A stretch of 64,000 nucleotides of DNA. Source: Adiantum capillus-veneris (Eukaryota; Streptophyta; Polypodiopsida; Polypodiales; Pteridaceae). Below the pieces are notes generated by a model, which ran no database searches, was not told the origin of the DNA, and saw only the letters and a list, made by a program, of their open reading frames with translations. Where the stretch lies: contig CM043950.1 in assembly GCA_014529385.2 (NCBI GenBank), positions 65,986,935-66,050,934 of the forward strand, read 5' to 3'. How positions within the stretch are numbered: position 1 is the first letter of the stretch; each line of letters starts with the position of its first letter. Positions 8,789-19,676 of this stretch are shown in pieces. Position numbers and translations under genes: made by a program.

Positions 8789-10857
8789 TCAGTCCACAAA
8801 GGGGAGTAAGCCCAAACCCTTGCAGAAAGCTTCAAGCTTCTCACGAGACAATGCCCTTGTGAAAATATCTGTAAGGTTGTCCTGTGTTGGCACATAAGCC
8901 AAGCTGATCTCTCCTGCTAAGAGCCTCTCCCTGGCATAGTGGTAATGCACCTCAATGTGCTTTGTGTGAGCATGAAAAACTGGGTTCCTCGCAACTGCCA
9001 ATGCGCTCTAACTGTCAGTGTAGATAGTGTTGGAAATGTCCTGTCCAACACCCAAATCAGCCATAAGGCATCTGAGCCATACACACTCAACCGTCGCTAT
9101 GAAGACTGCCCTGTACTCAGCCTCACAACTCGAAGTGGCCACAGTAGATTGCTTCTTGCTCAACCATGATATACATGAACTGCCAAGCATGAAACAAAAA
9201 CCACTTGTGGACACTCGCGTGTCAAAACAACCAGCGCAATCTGAGTCGGAAAAAGCATGTAAGTCTAGCGGCAATTACCCCCCCTTGGGATAAAACAAGC
9301 CAAGATATAAAGTGCCACTAAGGTAGCGCAAAATCCTCTTGACAGCCTGCCAATGCTTAGACCCTGGGCTATGCATAAATCTAGTGACCTGTGAGACTGC
9401 AAACTGAATATCCGGCCTCGTGTTGCATACATAAATGAGGCAGCCAACAGCAGTTTGATAAAGAGTGACATCAGCAGGATCGCCACCATCATGTAGACTC
9501 AACTTCAAACCTGTTTCCATGGGAGTGGCAATAGGTTTGCAATCCTCAAGTCCAAACTTACATAGCAATGTCTCTATGTAACTTTTCTGAGACAAGACAA
9601 TACCACCATCACACTGCTTAAACTGTATACCCAAGTAATGATGCAACAGCCCCAAATCTTTCATCTTGAAAGTAGCATTCAAATCAGCCTTAAATTCAGT
9701 AATATGTATCTCATTTGGTCCAGTGATCAGCAAATCATCAACATAAAGAACCACAATGAGAAGTACATCACCCTCATGCTTTACATACAATGTGCTTTTT
9801 GTTGGACTGTTACGAAAGCCTCGTTTGACCAAATGAGTGTCAGCTTTCTCATACCAAGCTCGAGGAGATTGCTTCAACCCATACAAAGCCTTGTTACATT
9901 TGCACAGTTTGTCCTCTTGTCCTTTTATGACAAAACCGCGAGGCTGCGTTACATAAACTTCCTCAAATATGTCACCATTCAAGAAAGCATTAACAATGTC
10001 TAATTGATGTACATCCCAACCAAAATGAGCTGCCAATGCACATAGAAAACGCACAGTAGTCATACGACAAGTAGGAGCAAAAGTCTCTTAATAATCTATG
10101 TCTTTTTGTTGTGCATAACCCTTTGCAACAAGTCGGCCTTATGGCGATCGATCTCACCATCCGGCCTACGTTTCAACTTGTAAACCCACTTCGTACCAAT
10201 GGCCTTTTTGCCGGGAGGCAAATCACATAAAGTCCATGTGTCATTTTCTATAAGTGCATCATATTCTGATTGCATGGCAGCCATCCAATTTTCTAAATTC
10301 TGTGCTTCATCAGAAGACAAAGGCTCCTCAACATCATGTAAGCTAGACACAGCCAAAGCATAACAATATGATGCATCAGATGCATGGCGAGAGCCTGAAC
10401 GAGTACGACTAGACAAAGGTGCATCCAATTTACTGTCACGCAAAGTGTGCACCAACCATTTTGGCATACCTCTAGCCTGCTCATTTTTAGCCCTTTCCTC
10501 ATCAAGTACATCATGTACATCTGCATCAGTAATAGGCTGATCTGTAACATTTTCAGAAACCCCCATAGGCTGTACATTTACCTCATTGGAACTTACATTC
10601 GTATTTCCACCACTAAAAAGAGGCAACAAAGTGTCATAAATGTCCTGTGAGCTTACATTACTGTCTCTAGTACATGACAGCAAGGGCTGAACAGAATCTT
10701 CCACAAACACTACATCTCGTGAAACCAGAATAAGTTTTGTTTGCGGATGATACAACCTGTAACCTTTGCTTTCAGCACTATAACCAACAAAAATACATTT
10801 GACAGCCTTATCATCCAATTTTCTGCGCTGTGTTTGTGGCACCAAAGCATATGCCAA
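8789..10857 (-). pseudogene. C1 RT and RNase H
   Basis: Copia reverse transcriptase in at least three frames. 10096-10857 holds the integrase C-terminal/RT entry (KCIFVGYS, ENDTWTLCDLPPGKKAIGTKW). 9275-10063 is a 262-residue open segment with the RT palm (DVHQLDIVNAFLNG) and the catalytic YVDD at 9734-9745. 9008-9274 and 8789-9001 carry copia RNase H (SDSDCAG, SCEAEYRAV, and the HIEVHYHYARERL end). Frameshifts separate the segments near 10065-10130, 9270 and 9005. The relative in C2 reads through most of this in one frame. Confidence 0.92.
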
Positions 10858-12060
10858 ACAGCCAAAAACACATATGTGCTCAATAGAAGGCTTTCTATCA
10901 TGCCATGCTTCATATGGAGTAATAGACTACAAAGCTTTTGTAGGACACCTGTTAAGTACCCAAGTGACACACATGATGGCCTCAAGCCAAAAAGAATGCG
11001 GCAAAGCTTGACTTTTGACCATACATCGTGCCATTTCTGTAAGTGACCTATTTTTTCCTCTCACCAACACCATTTTGCTGAGGTGTATAAGGCACTGTAC
11101 ATTGGTGTTTTATCCCACGATTAGCCAAAAATGCATTTAATTCATGAGACATATACTCCCCCCTCAATCGGAACGGAGGGTGCCCATAGTACATTTCGAG
11201 ACATTTTCAGCCATAGCCAAAAATTGTTTGAAGCGCATAAAAACTTCGAACTTTGCTTTAAGCGGAAATACCCATGCATGCCTGGAGTAATCAATCAATG
11301 AAAGTCATGAAGTATAGGTAATTGCCCAAGGACGGAGTTTGCATGGGCCCACAAACATCACTATGCACTGCAACCTGCATGTAGCCCGAACAGAACCATC
11401 CTTTGGAAACTTAGAACACTGCATCTAACCCAAAATACAACCTTCACAACCATCTTTGACAGGTGCTTCAAGAGGCGGCAAAGAAGCAACCATATCAGAT
11501 TTCTGCAAACGCAGCAAACTGGCAAAATTCAGATGACCAAAACGTGCATGCCAAAGTTTTGCATCTGAAATAGCCCTTGAATCTGTTATACAGCCCACGG
11601 CACAAAAGGCCAGATGCAACAATTTCATCACCAAAACTAAGATCATGAACTGTACACCTGTCATCCACAAATTTGACTACAAGTCCAAGTCTAGCAAGTG
11701 CGGATACAAACAAGAGATTCTTTTTTATCCCAGATACATAAAGTGCATCAACAAGTGTGAAGGAACTGCCATTTGCAGCAGTAAGCACAATCTTTCCAAC
11801 TCTTTAAACCAGATAAGAGGCATTGTTGGCACAAGTGACTGAATTCCCATGAGGGACAGACTCGAGAGAGGTGAACAATTCACAATGTGAGATAATGTGC
11901 TTTGTAGCACCAGTGTCGAAATACCACACATGTGAATCTGCAGCAACTGACAAGCATGCATCATGGATAGCAGGATTGTAAGTGCACTCTGCGCTAAAAG
12001 CCCATTCTGCATCAACATCAGCAACACAGTCTCCTTTCACAGAAGACTCAACAATGGCTG
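10858..12060 (-). pseudogene. C1 protease and integrase
   Basis: The retropepsin active site FDTGATKHI is at about 11907-11930. The pre-integrase HHCC region (LWHARFGHLNF ... CEGCILG) lies at 11425-11560. The catalytic core follows in broken frames between 10980 and 11420, where fragments align with the HSDVCGP and LHSDRGGEY motifs of C2. Several small deletions distort the frame (for example near 11100-11190 and 11585). Confidence 0.85.
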
Positions 12061-13021
12061 CATTTATAGTGGAACCAGCATTTGCAGTAAAACCACCCTC
12101 TTTCTTCTTAGCCTCTTTTGCCTTCAACTTAGGACACTGCTTGATCAAGTGATCATTAGCTTTACAATAATAGCAACGCGTCTTCTTTTTACCCTTATCA
12201 CCACAATTGCCAGACAAAGTGCTGCCAGCAGAAGCATTGGGAACAAAAGTTTTGCCACTCGCAGCAGAACCATAAGAAGTGGCTGCATTGCTATTACCAC
12301 CCTTTCTTTGAGAAGCAATAAAAGCCTGTTCAACTGCACGCTATCTAGTCCTGTTTTCTCCGAAAAGTGACTCTTGCAACAGCAATGTGCATAATGCATC
12401 AAACTTGACAACTTCTGGATTTCCTTGGGTCATAAGTCTCCAAGTACTAGCAAAAGTCTCGTAAGAATCTGGTAAGGGCATCAAGAACAGTCTGCACAAC
12501 GGAACTGTCTGAAATGACTTCACCTGCAGAAATAAGTTGCTCATTGATATCCTTGACACTAACAAGGAAAGTGTCCATATCATCTTCCTCATGCATAATC
12601 TTCGACTAAGGCTCTTTACGCAACAAAGCAATTTTAGCCTCATGCAACTTGCATAAAGACCAGCCAAAATATCCCAAGCATGTTTTGCAGATTTTACTGA
12701 ACGGATGTGAGGAACAATGGTGCGCTTCACAGACAACGCAATCAACGCATGAGCATGCGCATCCTTTACATCCCAACGAGCTTGTTCTGCCGTAGGCAAA
12801 ACAACTCTAATAGCAGCAATCCTTGCAGCAAGACCTGCAACATCCTCAACATCGCCTACATCCTCAGAACCAGGATGTACATCAATGCCCTGCACAATAT
12901 TCCAGACGCCCTTTGACACAAGAACGTGTTGCATCATATAAGCCCACATAGGGTAATTGTCCCCATCCAACCTGTCCTCGGCAGCAAACATCTTGAAGAC
13001 ATCTGTGTTGTTGTCAGCCAT
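12061..13021 (-). pseudogene. C1 Gag
   Basis: The start is the ATG at 13021 (MADNNTDVFKMFAAEDRLDG), homologous to the C2 start at 49411. It contains the copia gag (UBN2-type) core with NYPMWAYMMQ and AWDILAGLYAS. The CCHC zinc knuckle CYYCKANDHLIKQC at about 12132-12175 is intact here, unlike in C2. Frame breaks occur near 12640-12660, 12475 and 12340. Confidence 0.88.
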
Positions 13022-13364
13022 GGTAAATGCTACACCTAATGTGAAGGTGTCCGAAAATAGGAGAAACGAAGCGGGAACAACACGTGCTATATAGCACAAA
13101 CTGTGGAAGAATGTAAGGCACCTTTTATGCAGAATTTGGCACTGACAGAAATGATGCACAAAATGACGAAATTGCCTGTGCAGACCTGCCTATAGTGGAA
13201 ACCGAAGCTGAAATGAGCCCGAATCAAAAATCTGAGCAGATCGAGCTCTACGAGCGCACCCGAAATATTTTTCAAACTGCGAACGCTCGCCAAACCTCAC
13301 TGTAATCGAAGAAAGTGAGCAGGCCGTGCTGGAGCAGCTGGCGACTAAGCCCAGGAGGACATGA

Positions 13365-13380
13365 CCTGCTCTGATGCCAA
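13365..13380 (-). other. Primer-binding site of C1
   Basis: Minus strand TTGGCATCAGAGCAGG, next to the 5' LTR, complementary to initiator-Met tRNA with one change in TGGTATCAGAGC. Confidence 0.85.
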
Positions 13381-13381
13381 T

Positions 13382-13607
13382 TGTTGGAATTAGGGTTGCA
13401 GAGAAACGCACACAGCTTGGAAAAGACGAAGGAAGCTCAAGGCACACAATAGAGAGTCTGTTACTTAGTGTGCAATGGAAAGATAGATAGCCCTAGAGTG
13501 ATGGGCGTATTACAATGCTCGGGGGGAAAAACCTCCTAAAGAGGGAAAAAATGCCCCGGCGGTCCTAGTGTGTTCACACACATCACTACCACATGTATAT
13601 GGTAACA
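13382..13607 (-). repeat. 5' LTR of C1
   Basis: 226 bp from TGTTGGAATTAGGG to ATGGTAACA on the plus strand, with intact TG/CA ends and followed by the AAGCA duplication. Confidence 0.92.
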
Positions 13608-13853
13608 AAGCAGGTACTCTCAAAAGCAAACTGTCCCAAAAGCTAGCAGCGCAAAACGCATAACATCTGTACTACTGTCCGTAAAACGCGGAGTGTCCGT
13701 ACGGCTTGCCATGTCAGCCAACGTAAATTGCGACGATCCATATAGCCAGCCCACCAATGCTTTTCCTTTGTTTTTAATGTCCCTGGGCCCCTCGTCCCTT
13801 GGCCATAAGTTGGGACAACTTTATTGGTCATGCCACGTCATCAGTTTGTGACA
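13608..13853 (-). mobile_element. G2- 5' LTR, piece 3 (outer end)
   Basis: Completes the split LTR. On the minus strand it starts TGTCACAAACTGATGACGTG, resembling the G2 LTR start TGTCACAAATTGGTGACGTG at 27590. The middle is more diverged than pieces 1 and 2, so the subfamily assignment is less certain. Confidence 0.65.
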
Positions 13854-14018
13854 TGGTCCCAGGTCCCTAGTATTTTTCCCAAATTTCCAATACCACATGT
13901 TTCCACCTACGAGCAATTTTTAGGTCTTTTAGCAGGTTTTTTCCCATTTCCCCCTATTTAGGGGCCATGGGCTTTTATTGTGGAGATAGGGCAATTTGGC
14001 CTTCCCCCTATATGTGGT
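13854..14018. other. Unassigned spacer between G2- and G1
   Basis: 165 bases with no recognised feature. The last five (GTGGT, 14014-14018) are the left target duplication of G1. Confidence 0.6.
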
Positions 14019-15495
14019 TGTCACCAGCGTGTGACTACTATCTATCCTTTTTGTTGATTTCTTTCTTATTATCTATTTACTTTCACTTTTTGGAAACACC
14101 CCTCGGGAAATCTAACTGCCCTGCATTGCATAGCTAGTGTGGAACTGTCCAGAGGGAGTCCAGGCCTGAGGGCAAGAGAGCACTAAGGTTGGACAAGGAC
14201 TATGGTTAGCCAAGTGGGGTCATTGACTAGCCAAAGTGGAATCCTTTGCTACAGAGGCTACATTTCAGTTCTGGATGTGGCCGCAGTGTACAAAGAGGGT
14301 CGGATGACCTAGAAAGATATAATGGCAGCATCTCCTAAAATTTAGGGAACTGCTATTTTGGGACCTGAAAATGTCTTCGCGTCATTACGTGCAGTTTGAC
14401 ATGGGGATCATTTTGTTACTCTGTGGCCAAGTCAACAGAGGCTGCAGGTGAGATATTTTTAGACCCGAGGGTCTAAAGCGGGAAAATGCACAAATGAGTG
14501 ACACTTGGCACTCTGAGGCCAGTTTACTACTTATAGAGAAGGCAAAAACGTGATTTATAGCTGGGAGGCTCATTTTGCAAGTCTCTGTCACAGGTTAAGA
14601 GCTATGGAGTGCTTGCTTTCCCTCTTATGCACAGTGCGGTGCCAGGAGTGATGCCCTGCACGCTACGCACTGCCCTCTCTCTCCCCTTTGGCAGTATGTT
14701 ATGCCCCTCTAGTGGGCTTTTCATTTGACCAATGTACAGTTGTGTGGGTTCATGCGCGATTGCCGAGGCAAGAGCCTCTTGCACAGGTACTGGATTAGCT
14801 AGCGGCTAATCCCCCCGCAGGTACAGGTGAATTCGGAGAGGTTTCACGCCAGAAATCCCGTCCGATTCAAAGGGCAAGTAGCCCTACAGGTGCGGGAGCT
14901 CGAGGACTTGCTAGGGATGCGACCGGCACGCGAAACGGAGCCCGAAACAGTGAATTACAGCCTGCTGTGTATTTTTGCAGGTTTAGGGTTTTGGCCCTAA
15001 ACGGACCCTAATACCCCCAGGAGGTTCGGGGACGCAAGGGGACCGCTGTACAGGTGATCTGGCGCATTTTCAGGGCTGAAAACAGAGAATTCAGCGTGCT
15101 GCAGATTCTCGCCAGGTTTTGCAAAGTGCCCGTAGGCGTCGGGAAAGTCAGTCAATGCGTGGGAATACTGACCGTGAAAGGTTCTAGTACAGTTATGCTG
15201 CCGAAATCGGGCTGGAACAGTGGAAATTCAGCCGAGTTTGTGCGGGGCAGCTTGTAGGAACCACAGCGTTTATTCCCTCTTTTGAACAATAAAGAAATAC
15301 CGAAAGGGGCGCCTAAGTTAGGGGCCAATCTGGTGTCCGTCTACTCATACAGGTGCAATCTAGCAGCCTGTATCCCTCTCCCCTTTGATGTGTCTTGAAA
15401 GTACAGGTAAAATAGACGACTAATAATGGGTGAAAGCTAAATCAAGGTTTAAAGTAAAGTCTACCGCCCTTTTTGGATCATACAGGCCGGTTTCA
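14019..15495 (+). repeat. 5' LTR of G1 (1477 bp)
   Basis: TGTCACCAGCGTG...GGTTTCA. Contains an AATAAA near 15288, the shared LTR motif at 15295-15329 and a TTTAGGG/CCCTAAA inverted pair near 14985. The sequence after it (TGGTTCCATCGACGGG at 15496) starts TGG where a PBS is expected, but I cannot assign the tRNA. Confidence 0.95.
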
Positions 15496-15603
15496 TGGTT
15501 CCATCGACGGGATGAAATCACTTTTTCCCATAGAAGTGAGCCTTGGGCAGTTTTGGGCTTGAAGACACAGGGGATCATAGACGAGACACAGGGAATTGTA
15601 ATT

Positions 15604-16196
15604 ATGGCTGACAGACCAGATGATGTGACTGAAGAGGTTTCCTCTTCACAGGGTCAACAGACACATGAAGTGGGTGAGTCGTCAAGACCACCACAGACTA
15701 ATGATGATATATTCAGGACCCAGTTGGCTACTGCTGTGGCTATGTTCACACAAGTAATGCAGAACCCAAGGTTTTTAGCCTTTCTACAACCTCCTGTTCC
15801 GTCTCAGCAAGTTGGGTCACTGGATCATATTCAAAAGCCTGTTAAGGCTCGAGCACAGGTGATTCATACCGCACAGTCAATGGAAACACCTGTACACTTG
15901 ACGGAGAACATGCAGTCTCCACAACGTATGCCTAAGGTGCAAGAACAGGTGGCTGAGATGCCAGTTTTTCAAGCTGTACCAATTCAGCCCGCCACCTTTC
16001 AACAGCCTATAGCTGGTTCTAATGGGCAGGGAAGCAACCTACAGGCTATGCAACAAGTCTTCCCACCACCTTCAGTACACCCTGGCTATTTTGGAGGTGG
16101 ATCCGTATTCCAAAGCATGGCTGGTCATGCACCTGGAAATCAGTTTTATACGCCAGGAACAGTGTTTGCGGGTGCTCAAACGATGATGCCTAACCC
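15604..16196 (+). pseudogene. G1 Gag, N-terminal part
   Basis: Starts at the ATG at 15604 (MADRPDDVTEEVSSSQGQQ), chosen because the upstream in-frame ATG at 15430 lies within the LTR. It is a glutamine- and proline-rich, low-complexity Gag N-terminus with a short conserved helix (TAVAMFTQVMQNPRFLAFL), comparable to AKDPKFVKFL in G2. The matching continuation (MQPGFQSTQGQFGMPQ) is in the -1 frame, so the frame is lost between about 16150 and 16200. After that point the original frame reads unrelated sequence to a stop at 16348-16350. A one-base insertion is the simplest explanation. Confidence 0.8.
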
Positions 16197-17621
16197 ATGT
16201 ACAGTGTCATGGGTATGCAACCAGGGTTTCAAAGCACTCAGGGACAATTTGGGATGCCACAAGCAAATTTTGGTATGGCTGGAATTACAAATCAGCAGCC
16301 AAATATGGCATTTCCAGGTCAAGTTAATAGCGGCCAAGGAACACAAATGAACCCTAATAGTGTTCCCATGTTTCAGTCACTTCCATATGACAATTTAACG
16401 CCGCTGGAGAGGCCAACTCCGTACAAAGAAGGTGGCAAAGGAGTGTCATTCACGACCTTTACAGGGTTTGATGACAGGCAAAAGGCACCAGGGTTATTGC
16501 AACCACTACCTATTCCAGATAAACCATGGGAAAGTATTGCTATGGATTTTATCTTTGATCTTCCAAGAACGCAGACAGGAAATGATGGTATTTGGACCAT
16601 TATTTGCAGATTCAGCAAACAGGCTCATTTTATTCCTGTCAGGAAGAAGATAAAGCCAGATCAGATGGCACGCTTGTTTATGAGCAATATTTTCAAGTAT
16701 CATGGCATGCCACAGTCGATTATTAGCGACCGTGATCCACGCATGACTAGTTTGTTCTGGAGAGGCTTGTTTGAGAATATGGGCACCACGCTCAAATTCT
16801 CTTCGTCATTTCATCCTCAAACAGATGGGCAGTCAGAAGAGGCAAATTCTACTGTCCTAGATCTGCTGAAGTGCTATGTGTCAGAGCATAAAGGAAGGTG
16901 GGAGCAGTATTTGCCATTGGTGGAGTATGCATACAATAATACAGTGCATTCATCAACTGGCAAGGCACCCTTTGAGATAGTTGAAGGTGGCAAGAAAGTT
17001 CCTCCCATACTGCATACAAAGGACAAGATATTTGAAGCAGATAAGTATGTTCAGGACATGGATGAAATGTATAAGAAGGTCAAAGTGGCCTTAGAAAGGA
17101 CTCAGGCAAAGCAAAAGAAAGCAGCTGATCGTCACCGTCGTGAAGTGGTATATTCACTTGGTGATTGGGTGCTTCTACGGTTTGAAAAGGCAAGGTTAAA
17201 GAAGATGAAGGGCAAGGAAAGACTGTTTCCAAAGCTCAGCATGCGTTACTATGGGCCTTTTCAAGTGTGCGACATAATCAGTGATGTTGCATATAGGCTG
17301 AAATTGCCTGACAGTTGGAAGATTCACAATGCGTTTCATGTGAGTCTTCTCAGACCCTATGTGGGTGATGTGCCAGAAGATATGCCAGCTGAAGATCAGC
17401 CGGAAGTCGAGGAACTTGACGAAATCTTGGTCCCTGAACAGATTTTGGCACACAAAGAAAGGAAAGTGAAAGGCAAGGTTGCTAGGCGTTACTTGGTAAA
17501 GTTCAGAAACTATCCACCAATGGATGCTAAGTGGATGGAAGAAGGTGAACTTGCAGAGTCACCAACTGTGTTATCACTTTACCTGGAAGCCTTCGATTTG
17601 CAACCTACCTTGACCCCTTGA
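16197..17621 (+). CDS. Gag-integrase-chromodomain fusion ORF of G1 (474 aa)
   Basis: An uninterrupted 474-codon frame. Residues 1-97 are Q-rich Gag, ending in the YKEGGKGVSFTTFTGF motif. At about residue 97 it jumps directly into integrase (GLLQPLPIP), skipping protease, RT, RNase H and the HHCC domain. The DDE core is complete: D117 (SIAMDFI), D178 (ISDRDP) and E214 (DGQSEE), with the classic 35-residue spacing. The GPY/F module is at about 345-390 (YYGPFQV) and a chromodomain at about 411-465 (ILAHKERKVKG...WMEEGEL). In chromoviruses the chromodomain directs integration into heterochromatin. The start codon is nominal, since translation would normally enter from upstream gag. Whether a protein is made is unknown. 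Confidence 0.85.
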   Translation: MYSVMGMQPGFQSTQGQFGMPQANFGMAGITNQQPNMAFPGQVNSGQGTQMNPNSVPMFQSLPYDNLTPLERPTPYKEGGKGVSFTTFTGFDDRQKAPGLLQPLPIPDKPWESIAMDFIFDLPRTQTGNDGIWTIICRFSKQAHFIPVRKKIKPDQMARLFMSNIFKYHGMPQSIISDRDPRMTSLFWRGLFENMGTTLKFSSSFHPQTDGQSEEANSTVLDLLKCYVSEHKGRWEQYLPLVEYAYNNTVHSSTGKAPFEIVEGGKKVPPILHTKDKIFEADKYVQDMDEMYKKVKVALERTQAKQKKAADRHRREVVYSLGDWVLLRFEKARLKKMKGKERLFPKLSMRYYGPFQVCDIISDVAYRLKLPDSWKIHNAFHVSLLRPYVGDVPEDMPAEDQPEVEELDEILVPEQILAHKERKVKGKVARRYLVKFRNYPPMDAKWMEEGELAESPTVLSLYLEAFDLQPTLTP

Positions 17622-18159
17622 GTTTCAAAGCTACATGGATTGTCAGTGTGACAATGGCTTTTGAAACAAATGATGTACATGGTATTTAAAGTGAGCTCAA
17701 ATCAAATACCTGTTACATGAATGTTAGAGCTGTACAGATTGTCAGTTTGGCAATTGCTCTTATGAAATGTCCAAAAGTTTGGTTAGTGCTATAGAAGTGA
17801 GTATTTCTTGTCAGTTTGTCAAGGATACAGTGATTGCTTCTATTGAAGAGTACATGTGTAACTGCATTCTTAAACTGTCGGTTTGGGTATGCTCGAAAGT
17901 GTTACGGGATCCAACGTGTACTATAAGACAGTGGCAAAATGTGCAGCTACCATTTTGTCATTGGAAAGTTAGTGACTCAAAGCAATGGCAGAGTGCGAAG
18001 CTACCACTATGTCATTGGGACAGGGTTCACACGCAGGCAATACATGAGTCGACGAGGTGTTGAATACACCAGGGTTGACAATGAGCATGTATGTGTCATA
18101 CATGTGTCGACAGGTGTTGAATACATCAGTGTTGACAGTAAGCATGGACGACATAGATG
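17622..18159 (+). repeat. 3' UTR of G1 with short tandem duplications
   Basis: Two imperfect duplications are visible: GGCAA/GAR TGYGMAGCTACCA..T.GTCATTGG at about 17933-18020, and GTCGACRAGGTGTTGAATACAYCAG.GTTGACA at about 18050-18140 (~57-bp spacing). No coding sequence. Confidence 0.7.
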
Positions 18160-18194
18160 CAAACGAGGACGTTTGAGATTTCAAGAGGGGGGTA
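18160..18194 (+). other. Hairpin plus polypurine tract of G1
   Basis: CAAACG-AGGA-CGTTTG at 18160-18175 (6-bp perfect stem, 4-base loop), seven bases before AAGAGGGGGG (18183-18192), directly upstream of the 3' LTR. Confidence 0.82.
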
Positions 18195-19671
18195 TGTCAC
18201 CAGCGTGTGACTACTATCTATCCTTTTTGTTGATTTCTTTCTTATTATCTATTTACTTTCACTTTTTGGAAACACCCCTCGGGAAATCTAACTGCCCTGC
18301 ATTGCATAGCTAGTGTGGAACTGTCCAGAGGGAGTCCAGGCCTGAGGGCAAGAGAGCACTAAGGTTGGACAAGGACTATGGTTAGCCAAGTGGGGTCATT
18401 GACTAGCCAAAGTGGAATCCTTTGCTACAGAGGCTACATTTCAGTTCTGGATGTGGCCGCAGTGTACAAAGAGGGTCGGATGACCTAGAAAGATATAATG
18501 GCAGCATCTCCTAAAATTTAGGGAACTGCTATTTTGGGACCTGAAAATGTCTTCGCGTCATTACGTGCAGTTTGACATGGGGATCATTTTGTTACTCTGT
18601 GGCCAAGTCAACAGAGGCTGCAGGTGAGATATTTTTAGACCCGAGGGTCTAAAGCGGGAAAATGCACAAATGAGTGACACTTGGCACTCTGAGGCCAGTT
18701 TACTACTTATAGAGAAGGCAAAAACGTGATTTATAGCTGGGAGGCTCATTTTGCAAGTCTCTGTCACAGGTTAAGAGCTATGGAGTGCTTGCTTTCCCTC
18801 TTATGCACAGTGCGGTGCCAGGAGTGATGCCCTGCACGCTACGCACTGCCCTCTCTCTCCCCTTTGGCAGTATGTTATGCCCCTCTAGTGGGCTTTTCAT
18901 TTGACCAATGTACAGTTGTGTGGGTTCATGCGCGATTGCCGAGGCAAGAGCCTCTTGCACAGGTACTGGATTAGCTAGCGGCTAATCCCCCCGCAGGTAC
19001 AGGTGAATTCGGAGAGGTTTCACGCCAGAAATCCCGTCCGATTCAAAGGGCAAGTAGCCCTACAGGTGCGGGAGCTCGAGGACTTGCTAGGGATGCGACC
19101 GGCACGCGAAACGGAGCCCGAAACAGTGAATTACAGCCTGCTGTGTATTTTTGCAGGTTTAGGGTTTTGGCCCTAAACGGACCCTAATACCCCCAGGAGG
19201 TTCGGGGACGCAAGGGGACCGCTGTACAGGTGATCTGGCGCATTTTCAGGGCTGAAAACAGAGAATTCAGCGTGCTGCAGATTCTCGCCAGGTTTTGCAA
19301 AGTGCCCGTAGGCGTCGGGAAAGTCAGTCAATGCGTGGGAATACTGACCGTGAAAGGTTCTAGTACAGTTATGCTGCCGAAATCGGGCTGGAACAGTGGA
19401 AATTCAGCCGAGTTTGTGCGGGGCAGCTTGTAGGAACCACAGCGTTTATTCCCTCTTTTGAACAATAAAGAAATACCGAAAGGGGCGCCTAAGTTAGGGG
19501 CCAATCTGGTGTCCGTCTACTCATACAGGTGCAATCTAGCAGCCTGTATCCCTCTCCCCTTTGATGTGTCTTGAAAGTACAGGTAAAATAGACGACTAAT
19601 AATGGGTGAAAGCTAAATCAAGGTTTAAAGTAAAGTCTACCGCCCTTTTTGGATTGAACAGGCCGGTTTCA
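18195..19671 (+). repeat. 3' LTR of G1 (1477 bp)
   Basis: Offset of exactly 4176 from the 5' LTR along its whole length. The shared motif is at 19471-19505. Followed by the GTGGT duplication. Confidence 0.95.
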
Positions 19672-19676
19672 GTGGT

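Larger units (their letters stand above)
8488..13607 (-). mobile_element. C1: Ty1/copia retrotransposon, decayed
   Basis: A 5.1-kb minus-strand copia element with LTRs 8488-8713 and 13382-13607 and target duplication AAGCA (8483-8487 and 13608-13612). The order gag, protease, integrase, RT, RNase H is that of Ty1/copia. It belongs to the same family as C2 (44824-50000) and is more decayed. It lies inside the LTR of G2-. Confidence 0.93.
14019..19671 (+). mobile_element. G1: young gypsy chromovirus deletion derivative
   Basis: A 5653-bp LTR retrotransposon with LTRs 14019-15495 and 18195-19671 (1477 bp each) and perfect GTGGT target duplications (14014-14018 and 19672-19676). The LTRs look nearly identical; the three differences I see lie at about 15480-15482 versus 19656-19658. 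The internal region is only 2.7 kb: gag N-terminus fused to integrase plus chromodomain. Protease, RT, RNase H and the zinc-binding N-terminus of integrase are deleted. Hairpin and PPT are present. Near-identical LTRs mean it moved recently despite lacking RT. Confidence 0.95.

Noticed and set aside
16150-16350. Programmed -1 frameshift between G1 gag and the fusion ORF
   Set aside because: No slippery heptamer plus downstream structure was evident, and the frame is lost inside Gag rather than at a gag-pol border. An indel is simpler.
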